A stretch of 64,000 bases of DNA. Source: Pseudomonas piscis. GTDB taxonomy: Bacteria; Pseudomonadota; Gammaproteobacteria; Pseudomonadales; Pseudomonadaceae. Positions 15,872 through 25,906 of the stretch are shown one piece after another. The stretch covers positions 1 to 64,000 of the forward strand of contig NZ_WHUV01000009.1 in NCBI RefSeq assembly GCF_009380155.1, given 5' to 3'. The stretch's first letter is position 1. Each line of letters starts with the position of its first letter. The position numbers and the translations under genes were made by a program. The notes under the pieces are model-generated. The model was not told the origin of the DNA. It saw only the letters and a list, made by a program, of their open reading frames with translations, and did no database searches.

Positions 15872-17922
15872 TCAGCTCAGTACCGAAATGTCGGCCACGC
15901 CCAGGAACAGGCCACGCAGGCGCGCCAGCAGCGCATAGCGGTTGGCCCGTACGTTGGCGTCCTCGGCATTGACCATCACCGCCTCGAAGAAGGCGTCCAC
16001 CGGCTCGCGCAGGGCGGCCAGGCGGGCCAGGGTCTCGCTGTACTGGCGGGCTGCGGCCATTGGCTGGACAGCCTGGTCCGCCTGCTGGATCGCCGAGTAC
16101 AGGGAGAACTCGTTGGCATTGTCGAAGTATTTGGCTTCGATGGTGGTCGGCACGTTGCCTTCGATCTTGCTCAGCAGGTTCGACACGCGCTTGTTCACCG
16201 CTGCCAGCGCCGCGGCTTCCGGCAGCTTGCGGAAGGCCTGCACGGCCTGTACGCGCTGGTCGAAGTCCAGGGCCGAGCCCGGTTTCAGGGCCCGTACCGA
16301 CAGGTAGGTGGCCACGTCCACGCCTTCGTCCTCGTAGCGTGCGCGCAGGCGGTCGAAGATGAACTCAAGCACCTGCTCGGCCAGGCCGGCGGCCTTGACC
16401 TTGCTGCCGAAGGCGCTGACGGCAGAGGCCACCGCTTCGTTCAGGTCCAGGTCGAGCTTCTTCTCGATCAGGATCCGCAGCACGCCCAGGGCCGCACGGC
16501 GCAGGGCGTAAGGGTCCTTGCTACCGGTAGGCAGCATGCCGATGCCGAAGATGCCCACCAGGGTATCGAGCTTGTCGGCGATGGCTACGGCGGCACCGGT
16601 CAGGGTGCTGGGCAGCTCGGCACCGGCGCCACGAGGCATGTATTGCTCGTTGAGGGCCAGGGCCACGTCTTGCGGCTCGCCGTCATTGAGGGCGTAGTAG
16701 TAGCCGGCGATGCCTTGCATCTCGGGGAACTCGCCGACCATCTCGGTGGCCAGGTCGCACTTGGAGAGGATGCCGGCACGGGCTGCGCGCTGGGCGTCGC
16801 CACCGATGCGCGGGGCAATGAAGGCGGCCAGCTTGGAAACGCGCTCGGCCTTGTCGTAGACGCTGCCCAGCTTCTCCTGGAAAACCACGTTCTGCAGGCG
16901 CTGGTTGAAGTCCTCGAGCTTCTGCTTCTTGTCTTGCTTGAAGAAGAACTCGGCGTCGGTCAGGCGTGGGCGCACGACTTTCTCGTTGCCCTCGATGATC
17001 TGGCGCGGGTCCTTGCTCTCGATGTTGGCCACGGTGATGAAGCGCGGCAGCAGCTTGCCATCCACGTCCAGCAGGCAGAAGTACTTCTGGTTGTCCTGCA
17101 TGGTGGTGATCAGGGCTTCCTGGGGCACTTCCAGGAACCGCTCCTCGAACGAGCACACCAGCGGCACTGGCCATTCCACCAGGGCGGTGACCTCGTCCAG
17201 CAGGTCGGCCGGGACGATGGCGGTGCCTTCTTGCATGCGCGCCAGCTCTTCGGTGCGCTTGCTGATCAGCTCGCGGCGCTCGTTGGCATCGGCCAGCACG
17301 TAGGCAGCGCGCAGGTCGGCCAGGTAGTTGGCCGGCGCGGTGATGCGCACGTTTTCCGGGTGGTGGAAACGATGGCCACGGGAGTCGCGGCCGGCCTTCT
17401 GGGCCAGGATGGTGCAGTCGATGACTTCATCGCCCAGGAGCATGACCAGCCACTGGGTCGGACGCACGAACTCTTCCTTGCGCGCGGCCCAGCGCATGCG
17501 CTTGGGAATCGGCAGGTCGTTGAGCGAATCCTCGACGATGGTCGGCAGCAGGCTGGCGGTAGGCTTGCCCTTGATGCTCTGGCTGTAGCGCAGTTTCGGA
17601 CCGCTCTGGTCGATCTCGCTCAGGTCCACGCCGCACTTCTTGGCGAAGCCCAGAGCGGCCTGGGTCGGGTTGCCCTCGGCATCGAAGGCCGCCTGGCGTG
17701 GCGGGCCGTCGAGGTTGATGCTGCGGTCCGGCTGCTGGGTGGCCAGCTGGGTGATCAGTACCGCCAGGCGCCGTGGCGCGGCGTAGACGTGCTTGGCTTC
17801 AAAGCTCAGGCCAGCGCTCTGCAGGCCTTTTTCGATGCCGGCCAGAAAGGCTTCGGCCAGGGTCGCCAGGGCCTTGGGTGGCAGTTCTTCAGTGCCCAGT
17901 TCAACCAGAAAATCTTGCGCAC

Positions 17923-17926
<4 letters not shown>
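15872..17926 (-). CDS. glyS: Glycyl-tRNA synthetase beta subunit
   Basis: 684 residues, the normal length for the beta subunit of the bacterial alpha2-beta2 enzyme. Recognised by its N-terminus (DFLVELGTEELPPKAL), internal blocks such as RMRWAARKEEFVRPTQWLVMLLG and NQKYFCLLDVDGKLLPRFITVANI, the HD-like region, and a C-terminal anticodon-binding part (KRVSNLLSKIEGNVP). The subunit binds tRNA-Gly and is needed for charging. Its ATG overlaps the glyQ stop by 4 nt (ATGA), so the two are translationally coupled. Confidence 0.97.
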
Positions 17927-18876
<950 letters not shown>

Positions 18877-18957
18877 GAAATTCACCTGTTACTTGGGCTG
18901 CGATTTAAGGAGCGGGAGTATACCCGATTCGGTCCTGTGCACGCCCCCTGGAGCCTT

Positions 18958-19518
18958 ATGCCACGCTGCTTTTGGTGTACCGAAGATCCGTTGTACATGG
19001 CTTATCACGATCAGGAATGGGGCGTACCGCTGCGCGATGGGCAGCGCTTGTTCGAGTTGTTATTGCTCGAAGGGTTCCAGGCCGGGTTGTCATGGATCAC
19101 CGTGCTGAAGAAGCGCGAGCGCTATCGGCAGGTGCTGTTCGGCTTCGATGTGCAGCGGGTGGCACAGATGAGCGATGCCGAGATCGACGAGCTGATGCTC
19201 GATCCGGGCATCATCCGCAACCGCCTCAAGCTCGAGGCCGCGCGGCGCAATGCCCAGGCCTGGCTGGAGCTGGACGATCCGGTGGCGTTCCTCTGGTCCT
19301 TCGTCGGCGGTGTGCCGAAGATCAACCATTTCGCCGATCGCAGCGAGGTCCCGGCGGTGACGCCCGAGGCCGAGGCCATGAGCCGTGGCCTGCGCAAGGC
19401 TGGTTTCACCTTCGTCGGCCCGACCATCTGCTACGCCCTGATGCAGGCTTCGGGCATGGTCATGGACCACACCCGCGACTGCGATCGCTACTCCAGCCTG
19501 GGCTCGCCGGCGCCATGA
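18958..19518 (+). CDS. tag: DNA-3-methyladenine glycosylase I
   Basis: 186 residues from the ATG at 18958 (the open frame runs far upstream but is a shadow of glyQ). Tag signature: PRCFWCTEDPLYMAYHDQEWG with the zinc-binding Cys and His, LFELLLLEGFQAGLSWITVLKKRE (family E and W), FVGPTICYALMQASGMVMDH and the closing CDRY. Removes 3-methyladenine from alkylated DNA. Divergent from glyQ with an 81-bp shared promoter region, as in other Pseudomonas. Confidence 0.96.
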   Translation: MPRCFWCTEDPLYMAYHDQEWGVPLRDGQRLFELLLLEGFQAGLSWITVLKKRERYRQVLFGFDVQRVAQMSDAEIDELMLDPGIIRNRLKLEAARRNAQAWLELDDPVAFLWSFVGGVPKINHFADRSEVPAVTPEAEAMSRGLRKAGFTFVGPTICYALMQASGMVMDHTRDCDRYSSLGSPAP

Positions 19519-19609
19519 GCGCCACGGCAGGCGCTTTCGCACAGGCGCCGATGGCCGGTTAGAATAGCCGGCTGCGACTAGGCCATGACCAAGAGATCAG
19601 GAGTCATCT

Positions 19610-20497
19610 GTGGATAAGTTCAAAGGCGCCCTGCTGGTGGGAGCCCTGCGGTTGTTTGCCCTGCTGCCCTGGCGCGCGGTGCAGGCGGTCGGCGCGGCCA
19701 TCGGCTGGATCATGTGGAAGACTCCCAACCGCTCCCGCGACGTGGTGCGGATCAACCTCGCCAAGTGTTTTCCCCAGATGGACCCCGCCGAGCGCGAGCG
19801 TCTGGTCGGCCAGAGCCTGAAGGACATCGGCAAGTCCCTGACCGAAAGCGCCTGTGCCTGGATCTGGCCGGCCGAACGCTCCATTGCCCTGGTGCGCGAA
19901 GTCCAGGGCCTGGAAGTGCTCCAGGAGGCCCTGGCCTCGGGCAAGGGCGTGGTGGGCATCACCAGCCACCTGGGCAACTGGGAAGTGCTCAACCACTTCT
20001 ATTGCAGCCAGTGCAAACCGATCATTTTCTATCGTCCGCCCAAGCTCAAGGCGGTGGACGAACTGCTGCGCAAGCAGCGGGTGCAACTGGGCAACCGCGT
20101 GGCAGCCTCCACCAAGGAAGGCATCCTCAGCGTCATCAAGGAAGTGCGCAAGGGCGGCTCGGTGGGCATTCCCGCCGACCCGGAACCGGCCGAATCCGCC
20201 GGGATCTTCGTGCCCTTCTTCGCCACCCAGGCCCTGACCAGCAAGTTCGTGCCCAACATGCTGGCCGGCGGCAAGGCCGTTGGCGTGTTCCTGCATGCCC
20301 TGCGCCTGCCCGACGGCTCGGGCTACAAGGTGATCCTCGAGGCGGCTCCGGAGGACATGTACAGCACCGACACCGAAGTCTCCTGCGCGGCCATGAGCAA
20401 GGTGGTCGAGCGTTACGTGGCGGCCTACCCGAGCCAGTACATGTGGAGCATGAAGCGTTTCAAGAAGCGCCCTCCTGGCGAGGCGCGCTGGTACTGA
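19610..20497 (+). CDS. lpxL: Lipid A biosynthesis lauroyl-type acyltransferase
   Basis: 295 residues starting at a GTG with a clear AGGAG six nt upstream. LpxL/HtrB family: an N-terminal membrane anchor (ALLVGALRLFALLPWRAVQAVGAAIGWIMW), catalytic HX4E motif SHLGNWEVL, RPPKLKAVDELL and PADPEPAESAGIFVPFFA. It adds a secondary acyl chain to lipid A at the inner membrane. The syntenic P. aeruginosa gene PA0011 is known as htrB1. A DnaA box covers the start codon, and an inverted pair of DnaA boxes lies just downstream. Confidence 0.9.
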   Translation: MDKFKGALLVGALRLFALLPWRAVQAVGAAIGWIMWKTPNRSRDVVRINLAKCFPQMDPAERERLVGQSLKDIGKSLTESACAWIWPAERSIALVREVQGLEVLQEALASGKGVVGITSHLGNWEVLNHFYCSQCKPIIFYRPPKLKAVDELLRKQRVQLGNRVAASTKEGILSVIKEVRKGGSVGIPADPEPAESAGIFVPFFATQALTSKFVPNMLAGGKAVGVFLHALRLPDGSGYKVILEAAPEDMYSTDTEVSCAAMSKVVERYVAAYPSQYMWSMKRFKKRPPGEARWY

Positions 20498-20512
20498 CAG
20501 AGCTGGCACGAT

Positions 20513-20545
20513 CTGTGGATAACCTCGCTCGAGGATTATCCACAG
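20513..20545. repeat. Inverted pair of exact DnaA boxes
   Basis: CTGTGGATAA (20513-20522) and TTATCCACAG (20536-20545) face each other across 13 bp that themselves contain CTCG..CGAG. The structure can be read as two DnaA-binding sites or as an RNA hairpin between the acyltransferase and PilZ genes. Confidence 0.6.
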
Positions 20546-20568
20546 GACACTGGACAAGGGCGCAGAAG

Positions 20569-20808
20569 ATGTCCGATCACCGCAAGTCGTTCCGTATCAA
20601 GATTTCCCACGAGAGCATCGGCGAATGCCTGGGGCAGACCCGCAACCTCTCGGCCAGCGGGGTCTATGTGCAAAGCCCGCAGCTGGCGCGGTTGCCCAAG
20701 GGCGCCGTGGTCTATGGCCAGGTGCAGGGCTTGCCGGTGGCCGCGCCGCGGGTGCGCATGGAAGTGGTGCAGGTGGACGCCGAGGGCATCGCCCTGCGTT
20801 ATCTCTGA
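20569..20808 (+). CDS. PilZ-domain c-di-GMP-binding protein
   Basis: 79 residues, a stand-alone PilZ domain. The RxxxR motif is HRKSFRI near the N-terminus and the second motif is NLSASGVYV, the two elements that hold a c-di-GMP dimer. It is 71 bp after the acyltransferase gene, matching PA0012 of P. aeruginosa. Single-domain PilZ proteins act as adaptors; the partner is not evident from the sequence. Confidence 0.88.
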   Translation: MSDHRKSFRIKISHESIGECLGQTRNLSASGVYVQSPQLARLPKGAVVYGQVQGLPVAAPRVRMEVVQVDAEGIALRYL

Positions 20809-20817
20809 GCCCGGCCC

Positions 20818-20950
20818 TGTAGCCGCTGCCGATCCCGCGAGGCGGCGAAAAGGACCGCAGGGCCTCGCTTGGCGGTCTCTTGTCGAGCCTCGCTGGTCTT
20901 CAGAGCCTCGCGAGCGTTGCGCTCGTTCGCAGCCTGCGGCAGCGGTTACA
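20818..20950. repeat. REP-type inverted repeat pair
   Basis: TGTAGCCGCTGCCG at the left end and CGGCAGCGGTTACA at the right end are inverted copies enclosing GC-rich imperfect palindromes. This GTAGCCGCTGCCG repeat resembles one I recall as common in P. protegens/P. chlororaphis genomes. It lies between convergent pilZ and TPR genes. Confidence 0.55.
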
Positions 20951-20959
20951 GGGTGATGG

Positions 20960-21277
20960 TCAGCCTTGGGACTGGCGGTCGAGTTTTTTCAGGAACACGG
21001 TCATTTCCTTTTCCGCCTGCTTGTCGCCCTGGCTCCGGGCCGCCTCCAGGCCCTGCTCCCAGGCCTGGCGCGCCGCTTGTAGCTCGCCCTGCCCTTGCAG
21101 GGCCTTGCCCAACAGCTTCCAGGCCGCGGAATACTTCGGGTCCAGGGCCACGCACTGTTGCAGGTGGGTGGCGGCCCGGGCGTGTTCGCCCTGGTCCAGG
21201 TAACCCTTGCCCAGGCCGAAGCGCAGCAGTGGGTTATCCACACCCTTGGCGAGCATTTTTTCCAGCGATTCCAGCAT
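20960..21277 (-). CDS. TPR repeat protein
   Basis: 105 residues from the ATG at 21277 (AGGAG upstream; the frame is open seven codons further). Two to three tetratricopeptide-like units are visible: NPLLRFGLGKGYLDQGEHARAATHLQQCVALDP, and YSAAWKLLGKALQGQGELQAARQAWEQGLEAARSQGD. No signal peptide, so a cytoplasmic protein-protein adaptor. It follows trkA leftward by 33 bp, as at PA0015-PA0016, and may be co-transcribed with it. Partner unknown. Confidence 0.88.
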   Translation of the reverse strand: MLESLEKMLAKGVDNPLLRFGLGKGYLDQGEHARAATHLQQCVALDPKYSAAWKLLGKALQGQGELQAARQAWEQGLEAARSQGDKQAEKEMTVFLKKLDRQSQG

Positions 21278-21310
21278 TGTCGTCACTCCTGTGGACAAGA
21301 CAGCGTTCGA

Positions 21311-22684
21311 TCAGAAGAAGCTCAGGCCCACGTGGAACAGCTTCTCCACATCGCGGATATGTTTTTTATCCACAAGGAACAGGATCACGTGGTCCCCGGC
21401 CTCGATCACCGTATCGTCGTGGGCGATCAGCACCTCTTCATCACGGATGACCGCGCCGATGGTGGTCCCCGGTGGCAGGCCGAGGTCGCCGATGGCCCGT
21501 CCGATCACCTTGCTCGACTTGGCGTCGCCATGGGCGACGGCCTCGATGGCTTCCGCCGCGCCCCGGCGCAGGGAATGCACGCTGACGATATCGCCACGGC
21601 GCACGTGGGCCAGCAGGGTGCCGATGGTGGCCAGTTGTGGGCTGATAGCGATGTCGATATCGCCACCCTGGATCAGGTCGACGTAGGCCGGGTTGTTGAT
21701 GATGGTCATGACCTTCTTCGCCCCCAGGCGCTTGGCCAGCAGCGAGGACATGATGTTGGCCTCGTCGTCGTTGGTCAGGGCCAGGAAGATGTCGGCGTCG
21801 GCGATGTTCTCTTCCAGCAGCAGGTCGCGGTCCGAGGCGCTGCCTTGCAGGACCACGGTGCTGTCCAGGGTGTCGGAGAGATAGCGGCAGCGGGCCGGGT
21901 TCATCTCGATGATCTTGACCTGGTAGCGGCTTTCGATGGCCTCGGCCAGGCGCTCGCCGATCTGCCCGCCACCGGCGATGACGATGCGCTTGTAGGACTC
22001 CTCGAGCCGGCGCATCTCGCTCATCACCGCACGGATGTGGGCCTTGGCGGCGATGAAGAACACTTCGTCGTCGGCCTCGATCACCGTGTCGCCGGTGGGC
22101 ATGATCGGCCGGTCGCGGCGGAAGATCGCCGCCACCCGGGTGTCGACGTTGGGCATGTGCTCGCGCAGTTGGCGTAGCTGCTGGCCGACCAGCGGGCCGC
22201 CGTAGTAGGCCTTCACCGCCACCAGCTGGGCCTTGCCCTCGTAGAAGTCGATCACCTGCAGCGAACCGGGGTGTTCGATCAGGCGCTTGATGTAGTTGGT
22301 CACCACCTGTTCCGGGCTGATCAGCACGTCCACCGGAATGGCATCGTTGTCGAACAGGCCGGCACGGGTCAGGTAGGCGGCCTCGCGTACCCGGGCGATC
22401 TTGGTCGGGGTGTGGAACAGGGTGTGGGCGACCTGGCAGGCCACCATGTTGGTTTCGTCGCTGTTGGTCACGGCCACCAGCATGTCGGCATCGTCCGCCC
22501 CGGCCTGGCGCAGCACCGTGGGAAAGGAGCCGCGGCCCTGCACGGTACGGATGTCCAGGCGATCGCCGAGATCGCGCAGGCGTTCGCCATCGGTGTCCAC
22601 CACGGTGATGTCGTTGGCTTCGCTGGCCAGGTGTTCGGCCAGCGTGCCGCCTACTTGGCCGGCGCCGAGGATGATGATCTTCAT
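21311..22684 (-). CDS. trkA: Trk potassium uptake regulatory NAD-binding protein TrkA
   Basis: 457 residues made of two tandem RCK units. Each has a Rossmann dinucleotide-binding motif: IIILGAGQVGGTLAEHLASEANDITVVD at the start and IVIAGGGQIGERLAEAIESRYQVKIIE at ~residue 232. Each is followed by a TrkA-C domain. A peripheral cytoplasmic protein that gates the TrkH/TrkG potassium channel in response to NADH or ATP/ADP. It follows rsmB by 24 bp; the channel gene is elsewhere. Confidence 0.96.
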   Translation of the reverse strand: MKIIILGAGQVGGTLAEHLASEANDITVVDTDGERLRDLGDRLDIRTVQGRGSFPTVLRQAGADDADMLVAVTNSDETNMVACQVAHTLFHTPTKIARVREAAYLTRAGLFDNDAIPVDVLISPEQVVTNYIKRLIEHPGSLQVIDFYEGKAQLVAVKAYYGGPLVGQQLRQLREHMPNVDTRVAAIFRRDRPIMPTGDTVIEADDEVFFIAAKAHIRAVMSEMRRLEESYKRIVIAGGGQIGERLAEAIESRYQVKIIEMNPARCRYLSDTLDSTVVLQGSASDRDLLLEENIADADIFLALTNDDEANIMSSLLAKRLGAKKVMTIINNPAYVDLIQGGDIDIAISPQLATIGTLLAHVRRGDIVSVHSLRRGAAEAIEAVAHGDAKSSKVIGRAIGDLGLPPGTTIGAVIRDEEVLIAHDDTVIEAGDHVILFLVDKKHIRDVEKLFHVGLSFF

Positions 22685-22708
22685 CCACTACTCCCTAGAT
22701 TCTTGTGC

Positions 22709-24019
22709 TTACCCGCGCGATGCGGCGATCTTGATCAGCTTGGCATAGTAGAAGCCGTCGTGGCCGCCCTCCTGGGCCAGCAGCTGGCGGCCGTGGGGCT
22801 GGCGCAGGCCGGCTTCAGTGGCCAGGTCCAGCTCCCGGGCGCCCGGGGTACGGGCGAGGAAGGCGCCGATCACCTCGGTGTTCTCGGTGGGCAGGGTCGA
22901 GCAGGTGGCGTAGAGCAGGATGCCGCCCACCTCGAGGGTTTGCCACAGGGTATCCAGCAGCTCGCCTTGCAGCTGCGCCAGGGCCGCGATGTCGTCGGGC
23001 TGGCGGGTCAGCTTGATGTCCGGATGCCGGCGGATCACCCCGGTAGCCGAACAGGGTGCGTCCAGCAGGATGCGCTGGAACGGCTTGCCGTCCCACCAGG
23101 CCTGGGTGTCGCGGCCGTCGGCGGCGATCAATTGAGCGTCCAGCCCCAGGCGCTCGAGGTTTTCCCGCACGCGGACCAGGCGCTTGGCTTCCAGGTCCAC
23201 GGCCACCACGCCAGCCAGGGCCGGCTCGGCTTCGAGGATGTGGCAGGTCTTGCCACCAGGGGCGCAGCAGGCGTCCAGCACCCGCTGCCCGGGGGCCAGG
23301 TCCAGCAGGTCGGCGGCCAGTTGCGCGGCTTCGTCCTGCACGCTCACCCAGCCATCGGCGAAGCCTGGCAGGCCGCGCACGTCGCAGGCTTCGGCCAGCA
23401 CGATGCCGTCTGGGCTGTACTGGCAGGCGCTGGCGCCAACGCCCGCTTCGGCCAGCAGCGCCAGGTAGGCATCGCGGCTGTGGTGGCGGCGGTTGACCCG
23501 CAGGATCATCGGCGGATGGGCGTTGTTGGCGGCGCAGATGGCTTCCCACTGCTCGGGCCAGAAGGCCTTGAGCGATTTCTGCAGCCAGCGCGGGTGGGCA
23601 GTACGCACCACCGGGTCGCGCTCCATGCCGGCGAGCAGTTCCTCACCCTCGCGCTGGGCGCGGCGCAGCACGGCATTGAGCAGGCCCTTGGCCCAGGGTT
23701 TCTTGAGCTTGTCGGCACAACCGACGGTCTCGCCGATGGCGGCGTGGGCCGGGATGCGGCTGTAGAACAGCTGGTACAGGCCCACCAGCAGCAGCGCCTG
23801 GACATCGGCGTCGGTAGCCTTGAAGGGCTTCTGCAGCAACTGCGCGGCCAGCAGTTCGAGGCGCGGTTGCCAGCGGGCGGTGCCGAAGGCCAGGTCCTGG
23901 GTCAGGCCGCGATCACGCTCCTCGACCTTGTCCAGCTGCGCGGGCAGTGAGCTGTTGAGCGAGGCCTTGCCGCTGAGTACGGCGGCCAGGGCACGGGCGG
24001 CAGCCAGGCGTGGATTCAT
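22709..24019 (-). CDS. rsmB: 16S rRNA m5C967 methyltransferase
   Basis: 436 residues from MNPRLAAARALAAVL at 24019, chosen because this ATG overlaps the fmt stop by 4 nt (the open frame runs on to 24139). The N-terminal third is a NusB-like RNA-binding domain. The C-terminal part is a SAM methyltransferase with DACCAPGGKTCHILE, AADGRDTQAWW, LDAPCSATGVIRRHPDIK (PC motif) and LLYATCSTLPTEN (catalytic TC motif). Methylates C967 of 16S rRNA. Coupled to fmt. Confidence 0.96.
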   Translation of the reverse strand: MNPRLAAARALAAVLSGKASLNSSLPAQLDKVEERDRGLTQDLAFGTARWQPRLELLAAQLLQKPFKATDADVQALLLVGLYQLFYSRIPAHAAIGETVGCADKLKKPWAKGLLNAVLRRAQREGEELLAGMERDPVVRTAHPRWLQKSLKAFWPEQWEAICAANNAHPPMILRVNRRHHSRDAYLALLAEAGVGASACQYSPDGIVLAEACDVRGLPGFADGWVSVQDEAAQLAADLLDLAPGQRVLDACCAPGGKTCHILEAEPALAGVVAVDLEAKRLVRVRENLERLGLDAQLIAADGRDTQAWWDGKPFQRILLDAPCSATGVIRRHPDIKLTRQPDDIAALAQLQGELLDTLWQTLEVGGILLYATCSTLPTENTEVIGAFLARTPGARELDLATEAGLRQPHGRQLLAQEGGHDGFYYAKLIKIAASRG

Positions 24020-24960
24020 TGGCCGAGTACCTTGCCGCTGGCGAACTTCTCGCGGCGACTGTTGAACAGGTCGCTGAAGGCCAGGGCCTTGCCACCGGGC
24101 AATTGCAGGCGAGTCAGGCTCAGAGCGCCGGCACCGCAAGCGACGACCAGGCCGTCCTTGCTGGCGGATAGGACTTCGCCTGGGGTGCCCTGGCCTGTGG
24201 ATATGTTGGCGGCCAGTACCTTCACGCTTTCACCATCGAGGGTGCTATGGCACACCGGCCATGGGTTGAAGGCACGGACCAGGCGTTCCAGTTCCACGGC
24301 GGGACGGCTCCAGTCGATGCGTGCCTCGTCCTTGTTCAGCTTGTGGGCGTAGGTGGCCAGGCTATCGTCCTGCACTTCGCCTTGCAGGGTGCCGGCGGCC
24401 AGGCCGGCGATGGCTTGCACCACGGCGCCCGGGCCCATGGCGGCCAGGCGGTCGTGCAGGGTGCCGCCGGTGTCTTCGGCGTTGATCGGGGTGACTACCT
24501 TGAGCAGCATCGGCCCGGTGTCCAGGCCCGCTTCCATGCGCATCACGGTCACGCCGCTCTCGGCATCGCCGGCTTGCACGGCGCGCTGTATCGGCGCCGC
24601 ACCACGCCAGCGTGGTAGCAGCGAGGCATGGCTGTTGATGCAGCCCAGGCGTGGGATATCCAGCACCGCCTGGGGCAGGATCAGGCCGTAGGCCACCACC
24701 ACCATCAGGTCCGGCTTGAGTGCGGCCAGTTCGGCCTGGGCCTCGGCGTTGCGCAGGGTCTGCGGCTGATAGACCGGGATCGCATGCTCCACGGCCAGGG
24801 CCTTGACCGCGCTGGGCATCAGCTTCTGCCCACGGCCGGCCGGGCGATCGGGCTGGGTATAGACGGCCACGATCTCGTAGGGGCTGGCGAGCAGGGCCTT
24901 GAGGTGTTCGGCGGCGAATTCGGGGGTGCCGGCAAAGACGATGCGCAATGGCTCAGTCAT
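24016..24960 (-). CDS. fmt: Methionyl-tRNA formyltransferase
   Basis: 314 residues. N-terminal formyltransferase domain with IVFAGTPEFAAEHLKAL, the SLLPRWRGAAPIQRAV block and INSHASLL, and the invariant Asp region MRMEAGLDTGPML. The C-terminal domain has ARAFNPWPVCHSTLDGE. It formylates initiator Met-tRNA using 10-formyl-tetrahydrofolate. Follows def by 70 bp on the same strand, but a strong palindromic terminator separates them; rsmB overlaps its 3' end. Confidence 0.97.
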   Translation of the reverse strand: MTEPLRIVFAGTPEFAAEHLKALLASPYEIVAVYTQPDRPAGRGQKLMPSAVKALAVEHAIPVYQPQTLRNAEAQAELAALKPDLMVVVAYGLILPQAVLDIPRLGCINSHASLLPRWRGAAPIQRAVQAGDAESGVTVMRMEAGLDTGPMLLKVVTPINAEDTGGTLHDRLAAMGPGAVVQAIAGLAAGTLQGEVQDDSLATYAHKLNKDEARIDWSRPAVELERLVRAFNPWPVCHSTLDGESVKVLAANISTGQGTPGEVLSASKDGLVVACGAGALSLTRLQLPGGKALAFSDLFNSRREKFASGKVLGQ

Positions 24961-24986
24961 GGAGAATCTCGCTTGCTGAAGATGCG

Positions 24987-25018
24987 AAAAAGAAAAAGGC
25001 TTGCCATGGCAAGCCTTT
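24987..25018 (-). terminator. Perfect 24-bp palindrome with U-tract between def and fmt
   Basis: AAAGGCTTGCCA-TGGCAAGCCTTT (24995-25018) followed on the minus strand by TTTCTTTTTC. It should end def transcripts, or attenuate read-through into fmt-rsmB-trkA. Confidence 0.7.
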
Positions 25019-25030
25019 GCAAGACGGCCA

Positions 25031-25537
25031 TCAAGCCTGCTGGCGATGCTGCTTTTCCAGCTTCTTCTTGATCCGGTCGCGCTTGAGCGTGGACAGGTAG
25101 TCGACGAACAGCTTGCCGTTCAGGTGATCGCACTCGTGCTGGATGCACACCGCCAGCAGGCCTTCGGCGATCAACTCGTAGGGCTTGCCGTCGCGGTCCA
25201 GGGCCTTGACCTTGACCCGCTGCGGGCGGTCGACGTTTTCGTAGAAGCCGGGTACCGACAGGCAACCTTCCTGGTACTGGTCCATCTCGTCGGTCAGGGG
25301 TTCGAACTCGGGGTTGATGAAGACCCGGGGCTCGCTACGGTCTTCGGACAGGTCCATGACCACGACGCGCTTGTGCACGTTGACCTGGGTCGCCGCCAGG
25401 CCGATGCCCGGGGCCTCATACATTGTTTCAAACATGTCGTCGACCAACTGACGCACTTCGTCGTCCACTACGGCCACGGGTTTGGCGATAGTGCGCAGGC
25501 GCGAATCGGGGAATTCGAGGATGTTTAAAATGGCCAT
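25031..25537 (-). CDS. def: Peptide deformylase
   Basis: 168 residues from MAILNILEFPDSRLR at 25537 (the frame is open to 25672). All three metal-site motifs are present: GIGLAATQV, QEGCLSVPG and QHECDHLNG (HExxD form QHECDH). Removes the N-formyl group from new proteins; first gene of the leftward def-fmt-rsmB-trkA group. Divergent from the region that normally holds the LysM gene. Confidence 0.97.
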   Translation of the reverse strand: MAILNILEFPDSRLRTIAKPVAVVDDEVRQLVDDMFETMYEAPGIGLAATQVNVHKRVVVMDLSEDRSEPRVFINPEFEPLTDEMDQYQEGCLSVPGFYENVDRPQRVKVKALDRDGKPYELIAEGLLAVCIQHECDHLNGKLFVDYLSTLKRDRIKKKLEKQHRQQA

Positions 25538-25690
25538 AGGCGTAATTGCTACACGTGTGAAATGAGGGCGGATCCGGCGTCCTGGCAGGTCCTGGACCTG
25601 GGCCGCCGATGTAAAACGTGCTCTGCAAGGGAGCGAGCCGTGCAGGCTCTGGCGTTTCACGCGAACGCACATGATAAAGGGATTCAGCCC

Positions 25691-25726
25691 CTGAGGAAAT
25701 CACTGTTCGCCTTGCTGTCCCTGGGC
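25691..25726 (+). pseudogene. Possible remnant of a LysM-domain gene (tsaP-like 5' end)
   Basis: The stretch reads (CTG)-RKSLFALLSLG, like a signal peptide start, at the position and in the orientation of the LysM gene that normally separates def and dprA. The expected ATG is CTG here, and nothing LysM-like follows before dprA. Consistent with an internal deletion removing almost all of the gene. The identification rests on ~11 residues plus synteny, so it is tentative. Confidence 0.4.
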
Positions 25727-25852
25727 TGCAGGCGGATCGTCGGCGCTTTTCCCCATCCATGCGCATCCGTGCCGGCCTGGCTTGGCCAAGAGTGCCAGGG
25801 CAAGCGCCCGGGGTCTTGAGGGAAGGCGTTCCTCAACAAGTTACCAACAGAC

Positions 25853-25861
25853 TTATCCACA
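25853..25861 (+). promoter_or_regulatory. DnaA box upstream of dprA
   Basis: Exact TTATCCACA, 46 bp before the dprA start codon, followed by AGG. Confidence 0.5.
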
Positions 25862-25906
25862 GGTTGTTCCGGCATTCGCCGGAGCCATGACGATCAAGGA
25901 TGATCC

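Larger units (their letters stand above)
25538..25906. other. def-dprA intergenic region lacking the usual LysM gene
   Basis: About 370 bp. It contains a short stretch resembling a LysM-protein signal peptide (25691-25726, listed separately), and a DnaA box (25853-25861) 46 bp before dprA. No complete gene. In P. aeruginosa the LysM-domain gene PA0020 (tsaP) lies here. Confidence 0.55.

Noticed and set aside
22271..23950. 559-codon frame antisense to trkA/rsmB
   Set aside because: High-GC shadow frame with no motif.
24199..24207. TGTGGATAT considered as a DnaA box
   Set aside because: One mismatch to TTATCCACA on the reverse strand; only exact copies were counted.
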